A stretch of 64,000 bases of DNA, taken from assembly GCA_964609385.1 (NCBI GenBank), contig CAZSSM010000009.1, positions 61,288-125,287 of the forward strand, in the 5' to 3' direction. The position numbers and the translations under genes were made by a program. Of this stretch, positions 1 to 9,571 are shown one piece after another. Under the pieces are notes generated by a model, which saw only the letters and a program-made list of their open reading frames with translations, had not been told where the DNA came from and made no database searches. Position 1 is the first letter of the stretch; each line of letters opens with the position of its first letter. The stretch is from CAZSSM01 sp964609385 (GTDB lineage Bacteria > Planctomycetota > Planctomycetia > Isosphaerales > Isosphaeraceae).

Positions 1-1765
1 AAATCCGGACCGTCTTGTCGTGGGCCAGCGCGTTGTCCCAGATGAACCCGCTGGAGGCGTAGGCCAACGCGTCGCCACCGTCATAGGGATAGCTCCTGGG
101 GAACCCGCCATAGGCCCGTTCCAGGTAGTCGGTGACGTAGGCCTCGTCGGTCCACTGATGGCCGTCGGCGCTCAGGGTCCCACTGCAGTAGAAGTTGTCG
201 AGCAGGACGAACTCGCGGGCCAGTTTGTGATGGTTGGGCGTGACCTCTTCGCCGAAGAGGCAGAGGCTGGGGTCGCCCTCGCCTTCGGGCATGTCGCCGA
301 AGACCTGGTCATAGGTCCGGTTCTCTTTAATGATGTACACGACGTGCTCGAAGACCGAGGGCTCGCCATGACGTTGGGGGACAGGTCGCGGCTCGACATC
401 GGGTCGCGGCGGAGCCAAGGCACTGATGCTCTCGGTGAGCCGATTGTTCTCCAGGACCTCGGCGGTCATCGCCTCGAGTGGTTCGGCGTCGGGGATCGGG
501 ATCATCGAGACGGTGCCGCGATAGTCGTGCGAGTTGTAGCCGAAGACGTTCTGGCCGTTGACGGTGCGCTGACCGTTCCAGCTCACGTCGCGGGAACCGA
601 TTCCTTTGGTATTGGCGACGTACAACGCGTTACGCTCAGCGTCGAGGACCAGCCCGGTCGGATACCAGCCGGTCGGGATGCAACCGACCAATCGACTGCC
701 CGCGTCCGGATCGAACTCGACGACGGCGATGGCGTTGTTGCCTCCGTTGGAAACGAACAGGCGACGACCCTCGGAGTCGAAGGCCAGACCGTTGGGAGCG
801 CTCCCGAAGAGGAGCCGGTCATCGGGCCGAGTCGAGATCGTCTCGACGACCGCGTCGGTCCGCGTCTCGATGACCGAAAGGGTATCGCTGTTGGCGTTGG
901 CCACGACGACGTATCGGCTATCCGGCGAGGCGACGACCGCTGAGGGATGCAGTCCAACGGGAATCTCTTTGACGACCGTTCCCGCTTCCAGATCGACGAC
1001 TGAAACGGTGCCCTCCGAGGCGATGTGGCGGACCGGGTCCACTTTGACCGGGATCCCGCGACCGGCCGGCCCGGTCGTATCGTCCTCATCGGGGATTGAT
1101 CCGCCGTAGTTGCTGACGTACGCCGTCGTACCGATCACGGCCAAGCCAAAGGGGGCATTGCCTACGTCGATGGTCCGAACGACCGATCCCGCCTCCAGAT
1201 CGATCTCAGCCACATTGTTCTCCAGGTTCTGCGCGACGTAGAGCCTTGTCCCGTCTTCGCTCAGGGCGAGGCCGACCGGGAGACGTCCGAGGCCGTCGAT
1301 CGGACGACCGGGTTCCAGAGATCCCTCCGCACCGACTTCGAAGCTGAGAACACCTTCACCGGTCGTCGAGACGTAGAGATGCCGGCCGTCGGGCGTGAAC
1401 AGGATCCCTGCGTAACTGCCGCCCGGGACCGATGTCTCGGAAACGATCGCGCCGCCTTCCAGATCGATCAGCAAGACGCCGTTGGACCGCGTGTTCAACA
1501 CGGCCAGTGTCTGACCGTCGGGACTCAAGGCCACGTCGGTCGGTCGACCACGGAACTCGACTTGACGACCGGCCGGGGTGAGCACCTGATTGGTCGGCAC
1601 CACGATCCGGCCGTCCTCGAGCGGACCGACCTGGACCTCAGAGGCTCCGCGAGCAGCCGCCGCCTCGTCCTGAGCGTCCACCCGACTCATCGGCATTGAG
1701 AGCACGACGAAGATCGCCATGCATCCGAGCAGGCGCAAGACATGGGGGACCGAAAACGTCTTCAT
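1..1765 (-). CDS. YVTN beta-propeller / phosphoesterase (PLC/acid phosphatase-like), 3' truncated
   Basis: The frame runs off the left edge of the window, so the C-terminus is missing. The ATG at 1765 is preceded by GAGGT at suitable spacing. The first ~32 residues form a signal peptide ending in VDAQ. Residues ~60-370 contain repeated propeller blades of the type V.LSPDGQTLAVLN, FTPDGRHLYVS, LSEDGTRLYVAQN and ASPDSRYVVVANAN, typical of YVTN/lactonase-type seven-bladed propellers. From ~430 comes the start of an alkaline-phosphatase-superfamily phosphoesterase domain: VVYIIKENRTYDQVFGDM, then LCLFGEEVTPNHHKLAREF and LLDNFYCSGTLSADGHQW. This propeller-plus-phosphoesterase order is common in planctomycetes and acidobacteria. 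The protein is probably exported and hydrolyses phosphate esters. Substrate is unknown. Confidence 0.88.
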   Translation of the reverse strand, partial: MKTFSVPHVLRLLGCMAIFVVLSMPMSRVDAQDEAAAARGASEVQVGPLEDGRIVVPTNQVLTPAGRQVEFRGRPTDVALSPDGQTLAVLNTRSNGVLLIDLEGGAIVSETSVPGGSYAGILFTPDGRHLYVSTTGEGVLSFEVGAEGSLEPGRPIDGLGRLPVGLALSEDGTRLYVAQNLENNVAEIDLEAGSVVRTIDVGNAPFGLAVIGTTAYVSNYGGSIPDEDDTTGPAGRGIPVKVDPVRHIASEGTVSVVDLEAGTVVKEIPVGLHPSAVVASPDSRYVVVANANSDTLSVIETRTDAVVETISTRPDDRLLFGSAPNGLAFDSEGRRLFVSNGGNNAIAVVEFDPDAGSRLVGCIPTGWYPTGLVLDAERNALYVANTKGIGSRDVSWNGQRTVNGQNVFGYNSHDYRGTVSMIPIPDAEPLEAMTAEVLENNRLTESISALAPPRPDVEPRPVPQRHGEPSVFEHVVYIIKENRTYDQVFGDMPEGEGDPSLCLFGEEVTPNHHKLAREFVLLDNFYCSGTLSADGHQWTDEAYVTDYLERAYGGFPRSYPYDGGDALAYASSGFIWDNALAHDKTVRI

Positions 1766-2084
1766 GAGCGACCTCAAATCGCAACGGGGGGAGAGTCGTC
1801 GCGGATCGCCGCGACCACATATCGCCGACTGTACGGTGGTCGGCATCTCCGATCAAGCGACCGGGGCGGAATCACGATCCATCGATCGATACATGTTCTG
1901 ACCGAACAAGCCACGACCGACTCATCAAGCACATATCAGGCTTCAATGGAAAACGGCCGGGGGCCTGTACCAAACAGGCCCCCGGCCGTCGATGGGATTC
2001 TCGGGGAGAGAACACGGTTTGCGGGGTCGCCTCCGCGCCCCGGGGGTCGCTCCCCGGAGCGCGACGCGATGCAACGAACATGCA
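1766..2084. other. Intergenic region between two minus-strand genes
   Basis: This spacer holds the transcription terminator of the upstream 1350-residue protein gene (1953-1989). It also holds the leader of the phosphoesterase gene, with a Shine-Dalgarno GAGGT just before its ATG. No convincing small gene was seen. Confidence 0.6.
1953..1989 (-). terminator. Rho-independent terminator of the DNRLRE/RTX gene
   Basis: There is a perfect 16-bp inverted repeat: arms 1953-1968 and 1974-1989, both GC-rich, with a 5-nt loop. On the minus strand the stem is followed by TTTTCC, giving a short U-tract. It lies 95 bp past the stop codon of the minus-strand gene at 2085-6137 and before the next minus-strand gene. 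Confidence 0.85.
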
Positions 2085-5000
2085 TCACTGATCTTCGTCG
2101 TCGATGGTCCAGTTGGGGGCGATCACGCCGGGAATGTTGTAGACGTCGACGCCGAGTCCACCCTGCAGCGTGCCACCGATGGTGACCTCCGACGCGATGG
2201 TGACGGTGTCGGCGCCGCCGAGCGCCATGAGCATGACGGCGTCGAACTCGTCGAGCCCGGTGATTCGGTTGACCTCGACGAAGCTGATGGAGCCGTCAAT
2301 CAGCCGACGGGCACGTTGGAGAACGGTCTGACCGACAGAGTTAACGAAGATGTCGTGGATCTGACCTTCGTCGTTGCCGCGGGTTAGGAAGATGTCCGCG
2401 CCCGCACCGCCGTCGAGCGAGTCGGAGCCGGAACCGGGATCCAAGGTATCGTTGCCGTCGTCGCCAAAGAGCAGGTCGAAGCCCTGGTCACCGCTGAGCT
2501 CGTCGTCGCCGGTCCCGCCGAAGAGGGTGTCGGAGGTGTTGCCGCCGAGCAGGGTGTCGTTATCGGCCCCACCGAGCAGGAGGTCTTCGCCAAAGCCACC
2601 CCGGAGGATGTCCGCGCCATTGCCACCCCGCATCGTGTCGTCGGTCCCTTGCCCACGGAGGTCGTCGTCGCCAGAGTTCCCTTCGAGGGAGTCGTTGTCA
2701 GGTCCGCCGAAGATGAGGTCGTCCCCATCCTGACCGAGCAGGGTGTCGTCACCACTGTTGCCGATCAACTCATCGTCACCGGCGTTACCGCGGAGCAGGT
2801 CGGCCCCGCCGTTGCCGCGGATCGTGTCATCGCCGATGCCGCCGCTGAGCTGGTCGTCACCGCCGATGCCGCGGAGGACGTCGTCACCGGCACCACCGAG
2901 GATGGTGTCGTTGCCTTCTTCGCCGTCGAGCAGGTCGTCGCCACTGCCGCCGTCGATGACATCGCCCAGAACGCCACCGCTGATCGTATCAGCGCCGTCG
3001 CCGCCAAAGAGAGTGTCTCGAACCCCACCCCCGATGATGACGTCGTCGCCCAGACCACCGTTGGCGAAAATGCTCAGGCTGGTCACGCCGCTGGCATCCA
3101 GCGAGTCGTCATCGCCGAAGAGGTCGACCGAGATGATCCCGGTGGGGATGCCGGCCACGGCGAAGGTGCCGATGGTCATGCCGTCGATGTCGACCTGGAC
3201 GTCGTTACCGGTCTCGGTCAGGACGACGGTGTTGGCTGCGTTGTTGCCTTCGATGATCAGAGCACCGGCCGACAATTCGGCCGAGACCGTCTGCGGCTCG
3301 CTCTCGGTGAAGAGGACGGTCAGGCGTGGGCGGCTGGCAACGTCTTCGGCCTCGGAGGAGGCGATGGCCCAGGTGTCGCCGGCGCCCTGCCAGGGCTCCA
3401 GCAGCCAACCGAAGTTCTCACCACCTTCGGCCCAAGCCTGGACGTCGCGGGTGACGTTGGCCAGACCGTCGGCGACGGTGACTTGGCCGAGCAGGCTGGA
3501 GTTGCCATAGACGGCCGTGGCCAATTCGAACGCCTCGTTCCCGTCGAGCTGGACGCCGTTGTCGAAGGAGCTGAAGGTGCTGTCCTCGTCGAACGGCTCG
3601 AGCATCCGATAGAGTTGGGCACCGTCACCGGCCAGGGCGGTGGTCAGGTCGAGGTAGGCCGCCTCAATGGTGGCGCCGAAGGGGATCTGGCCTGGGCCGC
3701 TGCCGAAGAGGTCGTCGAACCGGAGCAGACCTTGGGCTCCGGTCAGGAAGTCGATGCCGACCAGTTCGCTCTCGCTGAGGTCCGCGTTGGGCTCGTCCGC
3801 GGTGATCGTGGTGTCGACCGTTCCTTCGTAGCCATCGACGCCGTCCTGGAACGAGGCCAGTTCGGCGCCTTCGACAAAAACAACCTCCAGGATCGGGGCA
3901 TCGTCGCCGCCCTCGCTGGTGGTGAAGTCGAAGCCGTCGGTCCCATCTTCCCAAGGCAATAGCGCCCAACCAAAGTTGGCCTCGCCATCGACCCAAGCCT
4001 GGATGTCAGGTGTGACGTCAACGCTCAAGGGCAGCGGTCCGACACCGTCCTGATCGAGGGTGGATGCACCGACCTGAGACTCGAAGACGTCGCGGGCCTC
4101 GGAGCCGGGCTGGATGCCGCCCTCGCCGTCGCCGTCATAGAGACCCCAGCCGTCGAAGTCGAACCAATTCTGGGTCATCCGGTACATCCGGGCACCGTCG
4201 CCGTTGCTGTCGATGCTCAGGATGAGTTGGGCCGCGATGATTTGGCTTCCGGCGGGAATCTGACCGGGACCATCACCGACAATATTCTCGAACCGAAGCA
4301 GCCCTTGCGAGGCAAATTGGATCTCCGATCCGTCCGGCTGCTCCTCGCTGCTCTCCTCGAAGTCGATCGAGATGGCTGAGGAGGACTCGAAGTTCTCGAA
4401 CGGCTGCGCCTCACGGATTTCGGTATCGAAGGTACCGGTGTATCCGTCAACGCCCTCCTGGAAAGTCAGGATGTTTCCGGCGGTCTCATCGTCGTCCACG
4501 ATGGTCGCCATGACCGAAGGAGGAACCAACCCGGAATAACGGATGTCATCGGAGATCGCTGAGCCGAAGTCGAGGGTCACCTCAATGTCACCATCGTCGA
4601 GCAGGTCTTCGGTCGCCAGAATGGTGACCGTCTGGGGGTCATCCCAGTTTTCCGGGGTGAAGGTGATCGTCTCGGTGCTGAGGCTAGCCTCGACGACGTT
4701 GCTGAGGCTCAACTCAAAGGTAACGTCAGAGTCGGGCTGGGCGTCGAGGACGATCGAGACCGGCTCGGTCGACTCTCCCTCCACCGCCGAGAGTTCCGCC
4801 GGCGCATCGACGGAAACGCTGACCGGCTCACCAATGACGTAGTAGACGGTCAACTCGGGGCGACGGGCGATGTCTTCGGCCTCGGAGCTGGCGAAGTCCC
4901 AGCCGTCACCACCGCCGTCCCAAGGGATGATGCCCCAGCCAAAGTTGTCCTCACCGTTGGCCCAATTCTGGACCGACTGCCGGACGTTGACCGGCGGATC

Positions 5001-6137
5001 GCTGGCCACGGCGTTGGGCGAAAGGTCCGGTTCGCCGGCGGCAGCGCCGAAGAACGAAGTGGCCGCCTCCACACCGTCGGGCTGGATGCCACCAGTGCCA
5101 TTGAAGCCCGGCTCGCTACCGGCCCGGTTCCAGGTCCAGGTCTCGTCCCAATCGGCGTTGAGCTGGTAGAACCGGCCACCATCACCTTGGCTGTCCGCAG
5201 CATCCAGGTCGAGCGTGGCCGCCAGCACGGCGATCTGCTGGTCGTCGGGAATCTGGTTGGGGCCGCTGCCGAAGAGGTTGTCAAACCGCATCAGGACCTG
5301 CGAGACGCCGCCGTCGCTGAAGTCGACCGACATCCGCGGGGTGTCCAGCGACGAGTCGCCCTGACCCGAGTTGATTTGGAGGTCCTGGGTGCCAGTGTAA
5401 CCGTCTACACCCTCTTGGAAGCTGACCGCGATCGCTTCGGCCGGGACCCACTCGACGATCAGCTTGGGCGGCGCGAGGCCCTCAGAACTTGAGAAGACCC
5501 AGCCGTTGGAACCGCCTTCCCAGTGATCGATGAACCAACCGAAGTTGTCCTCGCCGGCCGCCCAGGCGCGGAGGTCGGCGGTCACGTTGAACTGCTGGGT
5601 ATTAACCGATGTGTCTTGGTTTCGTGCGGGGGTCCCGGCGAAGCTCTCGAACTCTTCCCGTGCCTCGACCCCGTCGGTCTGTATGTCTACTTCGTCGTTG
5701 AAACCACCAACCCCACTTCCAGCAGAGTTGAAGGTGATCGAGTCGTCCCAGTCGACCAACATCCGGTGGAACGGTCCGCCATCACCACCGTTGGTGGTGC
5801 GCAGTTCCAACGCCGCACTGACGATTTGAGCGCCCAGTGGGATCTGGCCTTCGCCGTCACCAAAGATGTCGTCGAACCGCAACAGCGCTGTTTCCTCGAA
5901 CGGGTCGTTGCCACTCGGTGCGTCGATCACAATATCGTCGTCATCACCGTTGTTCTCATCCGGGTCTTCGCTGTCGATGAACGTGTCGACTGTACCGGTG
6001 TAGCCATCGATGCCCTGCTGAAAGGTCGAGAGGGTCAGCAGAACGCGCTCTTCCAGTGAGTCGATCATGCCCAGGCGATTGCGGCGAGTTGCAGAGGCGC
6101 CGCGACGAACCGCGCGACGGGTGAGTTTTCCAAACAT
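2085..6137 (-). CDS. LEPR-XLL secreted protein with four DNRLRE modules and RTX repeats
   Basis: The protein has 1350 residues. The basic N-terminus carries the LEPR-XLL-like motif LEERVLL at residues 29-34, a planctomycete N-terminal signature of large exported proteins. Four DNRLRE-type modules (residues ~39-231, 240-435, 559-755, 763-945) each begin with FQxG(I/V)DGYxGTxD. Each also contains LLRFDDIFG-like and NFGW..PW motifs and ends near a W.F.SSE motif. Residues ~439-552 between modules 2 and 3 resemble a Calx-beta-like fold (AVEGESTEPVSIVLDA; FTPENWDDPQTV; MATIVDDDE). Residues ~1027-1245 are hemolysin-type calcium-binding nonapeptides (GGxGxDxLxGG). A ~100-residue non-repeat tail follows. 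No enzyme domain is visible. A calcium-stabilised surface or extracellular protein is inferred. The start ATG has only a weak ribosome binding site. Confidence 0.9.
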   Translation of the reverse strand: MFGKLTRRAVRRGASATRRNRLGMIDSLEERVLLTLSTFQQGIDGYTGTVDTFIDSEDPDENNGDDDDIVIDAPSGNDPFEETALLRFDDIFGDGEGQIPLGAQIVSAALELRTTNGGDGGPFHRMLVDWDDSITFNSAGSGVGGFNDEVDIQTDGVEAREEFESFAGTPARNQDTSVNTQQFNVTADLRAWAAGEDNFGWFIDHWEGGSNGWVFSSSEGLAPPKLIVEWVPAEAIAVSFQEGVDGYTGTQDLQINSGQGDSSLDTPRMSVDFSDGGVSQVLMRFDNLFGSGPNQIPDDQQIAVLAATLDLDAADSQGDGGRFYQLNADWDETWTWNRAGSEPGFNGTGGIQPDGVEAATSFFGAAAGEPDLSPNAVASDPPVNVRQSVQNWANGEDNFGWGIIPWDGGGDGWDFASSEAEDIARRPELTVYYVIGEPVSVSVDAPAELSAVEGESTEPVSIVLDAQPDSDVTFELSLSNVVEASLSTETITFTPENWDDPQTVTILATEDLLDDGDIEVTLDFGSAISDDIRYSGLVPPSVMATIVDDDETAGNILTFQEGVDGYTGTFDTEIREAQPFENFESSSAISIDFEESSEEQPDGSEIQFASQGLLRFENIVGDGPGQIPAGSQIIAAQLILSIDSNGDGARMYRMTQNWFDFDGWGLYDGDGEGGIQPGSEARDVFESQVGASTLDQDGVGPLPLSVDVTPDIQAWVDGEANFGWALLPWEDGTDGFDFTTSEGGDDAPILEVVFVEGAELASFQDGVDGYEGTVDTTITADEPNADLSESELVGIDFLTGAQGLLRFDDLFGSGPGQIPFGATIEAAYLDLTTALAGDGAQLYRMLEPFDEDSTFSSFDNGVQLDGNEAFELATAVYGNSSLLGQVTVADGLANVTRDVQAWAEGGENFGWLLEPWQGAGDTWAIASSEAEDVASRPRLTVLFTESEPQTVSAELSAGALIIEGNNAANTVVLTETGNDVQVDIDGMTIGTFAVAGIPTGIISVDLFGDDDSLDASGVTSLSIFANGGLGDDVIIGGGVRDTLFGGDGADTISGGVLGDVIDGGSGDDLLDGEEGNDTILGGAGDDVLRGIGGDDQLSGGIGDDTIRGNGGADLLRGNAGDDELIGNSGDDTLLGQDGDDLIFGGPDNDSLEGNSGDDDLRGQGTDDTMRGGNGADILRGGFGEDLLLGGADNDTLLGGNTSDTLFGGTGDDELSGDQGFDLLFGDDGNDTLDPGSGSDSLDGGAGADIFLTRGNDEGQIHDIFVNSVGQTVLQRARRLIDGSISFVEVNRITGLDEFDAVMLMALGGADTVTIASEVTIGGTLQGGLGVDVYNIPGVIAPNWTIDDEDQ

Positions 6138-6599
6138 AGATGAGGTCTCAAGTGCTGTGTGAAGAGAGAGGTGGGAGACAGGACAGCCCGTTGGGGATTA
6201 GGCCGTTCCCAACACCAAAATTGGGAGGGTGGGATCGACGTCGAGCGAAACGCACGACGCGATGTCAGATCATGCTAGCAACGAGCCGGAGTGTTCGAGG
6301 TCAGCATGTTCACACTTGGGAGAGCAACAACCCTGTGCCTCTGTGAACAAGCCCACTCAAAGCGTCCTGATCCAGCTCGATCCGAAGGAACACAGAACAG
6401 ACCGCGATCGCCCCAAGCAACTAGGACACCAAGGGCGCCCCACGTTGTGGTTTGAGTAGGCCGAACCGACAGCCGTTTGAATGCCTCGCGGGAGGGTGAG
6501 GTGTGCGAAACGATCTGATTGTAAACCCAAGACCACCGAGATGAGCCAACCTTTTCAAGAAAAATTCATGAATAGATTGAGTATCATGAATATGATAGC
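6138..6599. other. Intergenic region, 462 bp
   Basis: The spacer lies between the start of the DNRLRE/RTX gene and the end of the TPR gene and should hold the promoter of the former. Its last ~60 bases are AT-rich with small palindromes (attcatgaat, atcatgaatatgat at ~6565-6597). No gene was recognised. Confidence 0.5.
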
Positions 6600-7973
6600 T
6601 TAATTAGATTCGGACCAACCGGCTCGTCGACGCCCGGGAGTGGGTAGCAGGCAAGAGGGAGTTTCCTGGCCGATCCGTGTCAACACCTGCTCAGCACGGG
6701 CACGCTCCACGGCCGGCAAGCCAGGCAAGGCGCGCCGGAGGTAAGCCCTGGCCTCGCCCGAGTTTCCAGCGTCATACTGAAGCAACCCGATTCGATATGT
6801 ATATTCGAGATCCCGTTCGGGGAAGATCCGCGACGCCCATCGGTAGATCGCCTCGGCCCGGTCCCATTGCTGTTGGTTGAGAGCGTTGTAAGCGAGCCCC
6901 TCCAGACTCCTTCGGCAGGCCTCTCGGGCTCGTTCTGGACGGATTTCGATCGCCTCCCTCGTTCGCTCGTGTTGCTCGGAGGCATCGTCGCCGAGCGTTG
7001 CGGGGGCCGGCATCCAAGAGTTTGGGGGATCCGGGAGGTCCAGGCGGGCCAACGACCGCGTCAGGACACGTGCATAAGCTTGGGTGCTCCGGTCCCAAAG
7101 CCGACGAGTCTGAGCGCTTGAGGCCAGCAACAACTGTGCGTCCAGGTCGGTCGCGGCCAGCGGTTCGAGGACCTTCTCAGCCTCTTCGTGACGACCTAAG
7201 CGTGCCAGGAATTCGCCGCGACGGAGCCGGACGGTCGGATCGATCGCCGCCTGGGTCTGTTCCAAGAACCGGCGCATCTGTCGGATCTGGCGAGCGTGGT
7301 CCTCTAGCAACACCGGCACGTCGCGACCGAGGAGAGTCAGCTCCGCCCCCAAAGCACGAAGCTGACGGAGGCCCTGATAGGCGTCGCCGGTCAACTGGCG
7401 ACGGATCGCGTCGGTCGTCCGCTCACTCAGGTGGTCGACCCGGGACTTGATGAAGGCAGCGGGTGGAAGAACAGCCAGGGCAACCGATAAGGCCACTGTC
7501 AACGGGTGGATGGCTCGGTTCGACCTCGAAGGCCAGGATGCGGCGACGAGCACGCAAGGGCCGGTCCAAGCCAACGCAACGCCCGCTCGCAGCAGCGAGT
7601 CGGCCCACGCGGGACCGGCATCGAGCAACGAAACGGCCCAGAGGTCGGTCGTTCTCGCCAAAGCCCAGGATCCAACGAGGGCCATTCCGGCGATCGCTAG
7701 AGAGAGGCCACGACCGATGCGTTGTACCACCACGATCGATACAGAAGCAGACAAGGGGATTGTGGCCAACAGGCTCACCAGAAGGACCGACGGATCTCCG
7801 AACGGCGCCCGGATCAGCCCGTCGACGTCACGCCAGCAGACGACGGTCCCCAACAGAAACGCGATCGCGACCAGGATGGGGGGGACAAGCTGAAACGTCG
7901 TGATCGAGGGAAGAAACCCACGCTTGTGGGACTCCTCAAAGGACGTTGTTGGGTCGCTAGGCGATCGGCTCAT
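6600..7973 (-). CDS. Membrane protein with C-terminal TPR-like repeats
   Basis: The protein has 457 residues. The frame extends further upstream, but I chose the ATG at 7973 because it overlaps the stop of the upstream gene by 4 bp (ATGA), and because the upstream extension is an out-of-frame shadow of that gene. Residues ~25-175 contain about five hydrophobic segments (for example VPPILVAIAFLLGTVV and HPLTVALSVALAVLPPAAF). The second half is soluble and helical with tetratricopeptide-like units: GEFLARLGRHEEAEKVLEPL, AYNALNQQQWDRAEAIYRWA and GLLQYDAGNSGEARAYLRRA. It is the last gene of a coupled trio. Function is unknown; TPRs suggest protein-protein interaction at the membrane. Confidence 0.82.
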   Translation of the reverse strand: MSRSPSDPTTSFEESHKRGFLPSITTFQLVPPILVAIAFLLGTVVCWRDVDGLIRAPFGDPSVLLVSLLATIPLSASVSIVVVQRIGRGLSLAIAGMALVGSWALARTTDLWAVSLLDAGPAWADSLLRAGVALAWTGPCVLVAASWPSRSNRAIHPLTVALSVALAVLPPAAFIKSRVDHLSERTTDAIRRQLTGDAYQGLRQLRALGAELTLLGRDVPVLLEDHARQIRQMRRFLEQTQAAIDPTVRLRRGEFLARLGRHEEAEKVLEPLAATDLDAQLLLASSAQTRRLWDRSTQAYARVLTRSLARLDLPDPPNSWMPAPATLGDDASEQHERTREAIEIRPERAREACRRSLEGLAYNALNQQQWDRAEAIYRWASRIFPERDLEYTYRIGLLQYDAGNSGEARAYLRRALPGLPAVERARAEQVLTRIGQETPSCLLPTPGRRRAGWSESN

Positions 7974-8992
7974 GATTCGGTTCCGACCCCCAAGGCGCGT
8001 GCGGTCTCCGGTCGTCGAAGCTTCCAGATCAGGCCATCGTAGCCGTAGTGCAGGAACGCGGCGGCCAAGTTGAGCCCCGAGGCCAGTTCGAACCAAACCC
8101 CATGCGCGTAAGCGTCGAGCGTTCCCAGGAGGACCAAGAAACCCAGCAGGACCAATCCCCAGTTCCTCGCCATCGCCTGGAACAGGCCCGGTGAGCCGTC
8201 CGAGGCCCGACCCCGCGCGTAGTGCGTCACGATCGCCAAGTACTCCGTCGCATGGAAGATCGCTACGCCCAGGAAGAGCGCATCGCGCAACGCATACGCC
8301 CCGATCAACGGCGTGACGAGGATCCCCGAATAGATCCCGCAAACACTGCCGAGATAGATCAACTTGCCAAGCTGAACCGCCCGAAAGTCAATCAGTGCCC
8401 GCGCCAGCAGAGCGATGGGCACGGCCAACATGAGCAGGTCGACCGTTGACAGCCAAGTTCTTGCCGAATCGGGTAGCCACGAACTCGACCAGCCGGGTAC
8501 ACGAAGGATCGCGTAGCAGACGAAGAGTCGGAGCCCGTACGCCTCCCAAAGGCGGAACGGCGTGCCTGACTTGCGCCCGTAGATCCTCAGGATTCCGTAA
8601 TGCTGCGAGGCGAAGTGCCAGGCGTTCCAGAGGAAGTCGAACCAGACCAGGCAGAGGAAGCTACCGGTGATCACATAGACCGAAGGAACCACCACGGCGA
8701 CCAAAGCCAGCAACGCTAAGAGATGGGGCAATCGGCCAGCGCGTCGGTCAGGGTCGAACAAGACCAGCCCGAGGGTGATCCAACGGTGTGGCGTGGTCAG
8801 ATAGTAGATCTGCCAGAATTCGAGGGTCAGCGTGCGGTCGTCGGCCAAGAGGCCGGGGATTACCAGGATCAGCCAGCCGAGATTGGCCAAGAATAGCAGG
8901 TCGAACCGCGCCGAGACGATCCAGGCGACCCGGCTCGGGGATACGTCCGCGATACCCATGGGAGAGGAGGCCGCCTGTTCGGGGACGCTCAT
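7970..8992 (-). CDS. Polytopic membrane protein with conserved-looking histidines
   Basis: The protein has 340 residues. I chose the ATG at 8992 because it forms an ATGA overlap with the stop of the upstream lipoprotein gene; a start nine codons earlier is possible. There are roughly seven to eight hydrophobic segments. Histidines lie at or near membrane ends: TTPHRWITL, NAWHFASQHYGILRIYGR, FHATEYLAIVTHYARG and AAFLHYGYDG. The spacing loosely recalls membrane di-metal oxygenases or desaturases, but no canonical HxxxH/HxxHH set is present, so no function is assigned. It is coupled to a lipoprotein upstream and a TPR membrane protein downstream. Confidence 0.82.
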   Translation of the reverse strand: MSVPEQAASSPMGIADVSPSRVAWIVSARFDLLFLANLGWLILVIPGLLADDRTLTLEFWQIYYLTTPHRWITLGLVLFDPDRRAGRLPHLLALLALVAVVVPSVYVITGSFLCLVWFDFLWNAWHFASQHYGILRIYGRKSGTPFRLWEAYGLRLFVCYAILRVPGWSSSWLPDSARTWLSTVDLLMLAVPIALLARALIDFRAVQLGKLIYLGSVCGIYSGILVTPLIGAYALRDALFLGVAIFHATEYLAIVTHYARGRASDGSPGLFQAMARNWGLVLLGFLVLLGTLDAYAHGVWFELASGLNLAAAFLHYGYDGLIWKLRRPETARALGVGTES

Positions 8993-9390
8993 GGCAGCGG
9001 CGCGTCCTGGATCTTCCACGTCTCGTTTTCTTCGACGAATGTCCAGGTGAAGTTGCCGAGGTTCTCGAGGGATTCGGCATCGAAAATGATGACCGTCATC
9101 GTGGCCGTGGTACCCGAGACCCGCACGTCGTCTTGGGCGTTATATTCGTACTCAGCATAGCGAGCCAATTCTTCGGGCGTGGGCTTGGAGGCGTCGGCGA
9201 ACTTGGTAGCGAACTCTTCGGGCACACCGGCCATGTCGGTCAGGGACTCGGCGATCTGGTTGATCTCCAGTTCCTGCTCGATGGGGGCGTCGGGCGCCGG
9301 CTCGCCACCACAACGGACCAGAGCGAGACTGAGCAGGGCCAACCAGAGACCGGCAAGCCGAGACGAGGCGGCGCGATCGAAACGAATCAT
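8989..9390 (-). CDS. Small putative lipoprotein
   Basis: The protein has 133 residues from the ATG at 9390; the frame runs further upstream into non-coding sequence. The N-terminus is a signal sequence (RLAGLWLALLSLALVRC) followed by GGEPAPDAP. The Cys would be the lipidation site, although Arg at -1 is unusual for a lipobox. The remaining ~100 residues are acidic, with a C-terminal beta-rich part (TATMTVIIFDAESLENL; FTWTFVEENETWKIQD) resembling small NTF2-like or DUF4878-like exported domains. It sits directly downstream of a DUF1559 gene and is translationally coupled to the membrane protein gene that follows. Function is unknown. Confidence 0.75.
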   Translation of the reverse strand: MIRFDRAASSRLAGLWLALLSLALVRCGGEPAPDAPIEQELEINQIAESLTDMAGVPEEFATKFADASKPTPEELARYAEYEYNAQDDVRVSGTTATMTVIIFDAESLENLGNFTWTFVEENETWKIQDAPLP

Positions 9391-9507
9391 CGTGGGCAAA
9401 CTCCGAGTCACGGCCGGTGAGACCGGGAGGAGAGACCGTCGGGGACAGTGGGAGGGGAGGGACGCAGGGGTGACGAGACCTTCAAGAGGGCGCGCCAGGA
9501 CGATGAA

Positions 9508-9546
9508 GAAGGGATCACGCCATGGGAAACGTGACGTGATCCCTTC
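9508..9546 (-). terminator. Stem-loop downstream of the DUF1559 gene
   Basis: A perfect 12-bp inverted repeat (9508-9519 and 9535-9546, 15-nt loop) lies 26 bp after the stop of the minus-strand DUF1559 gene. The U-tract on the minus strand is poor (TTCATC), so it may only partly terminate transcription or may stabilise the mRNA 3' end, letting some read-through into the lipoprotein trio. Confidence 0.55.
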
Positions 9547-9571
9547 ACGCTGAAACGACGAAGAGTCGGGC

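Noticed and set aside
20..943. Plus-strand open frame of 307 codons
   Set aside because: It is the complement of the phosphoesterase gene; the minus-strand reading has propeller and phosphoesterase motifs and a good ribosome binding site, the plus-strand reading has none.
2649..3962. Plus-strand open frame of 437 codons
   Set aside because: It is a shadow of the RTX repeats and DNRLRE modules on the other strand; Val/Asp-rich composition comes from the GC-rich complement.
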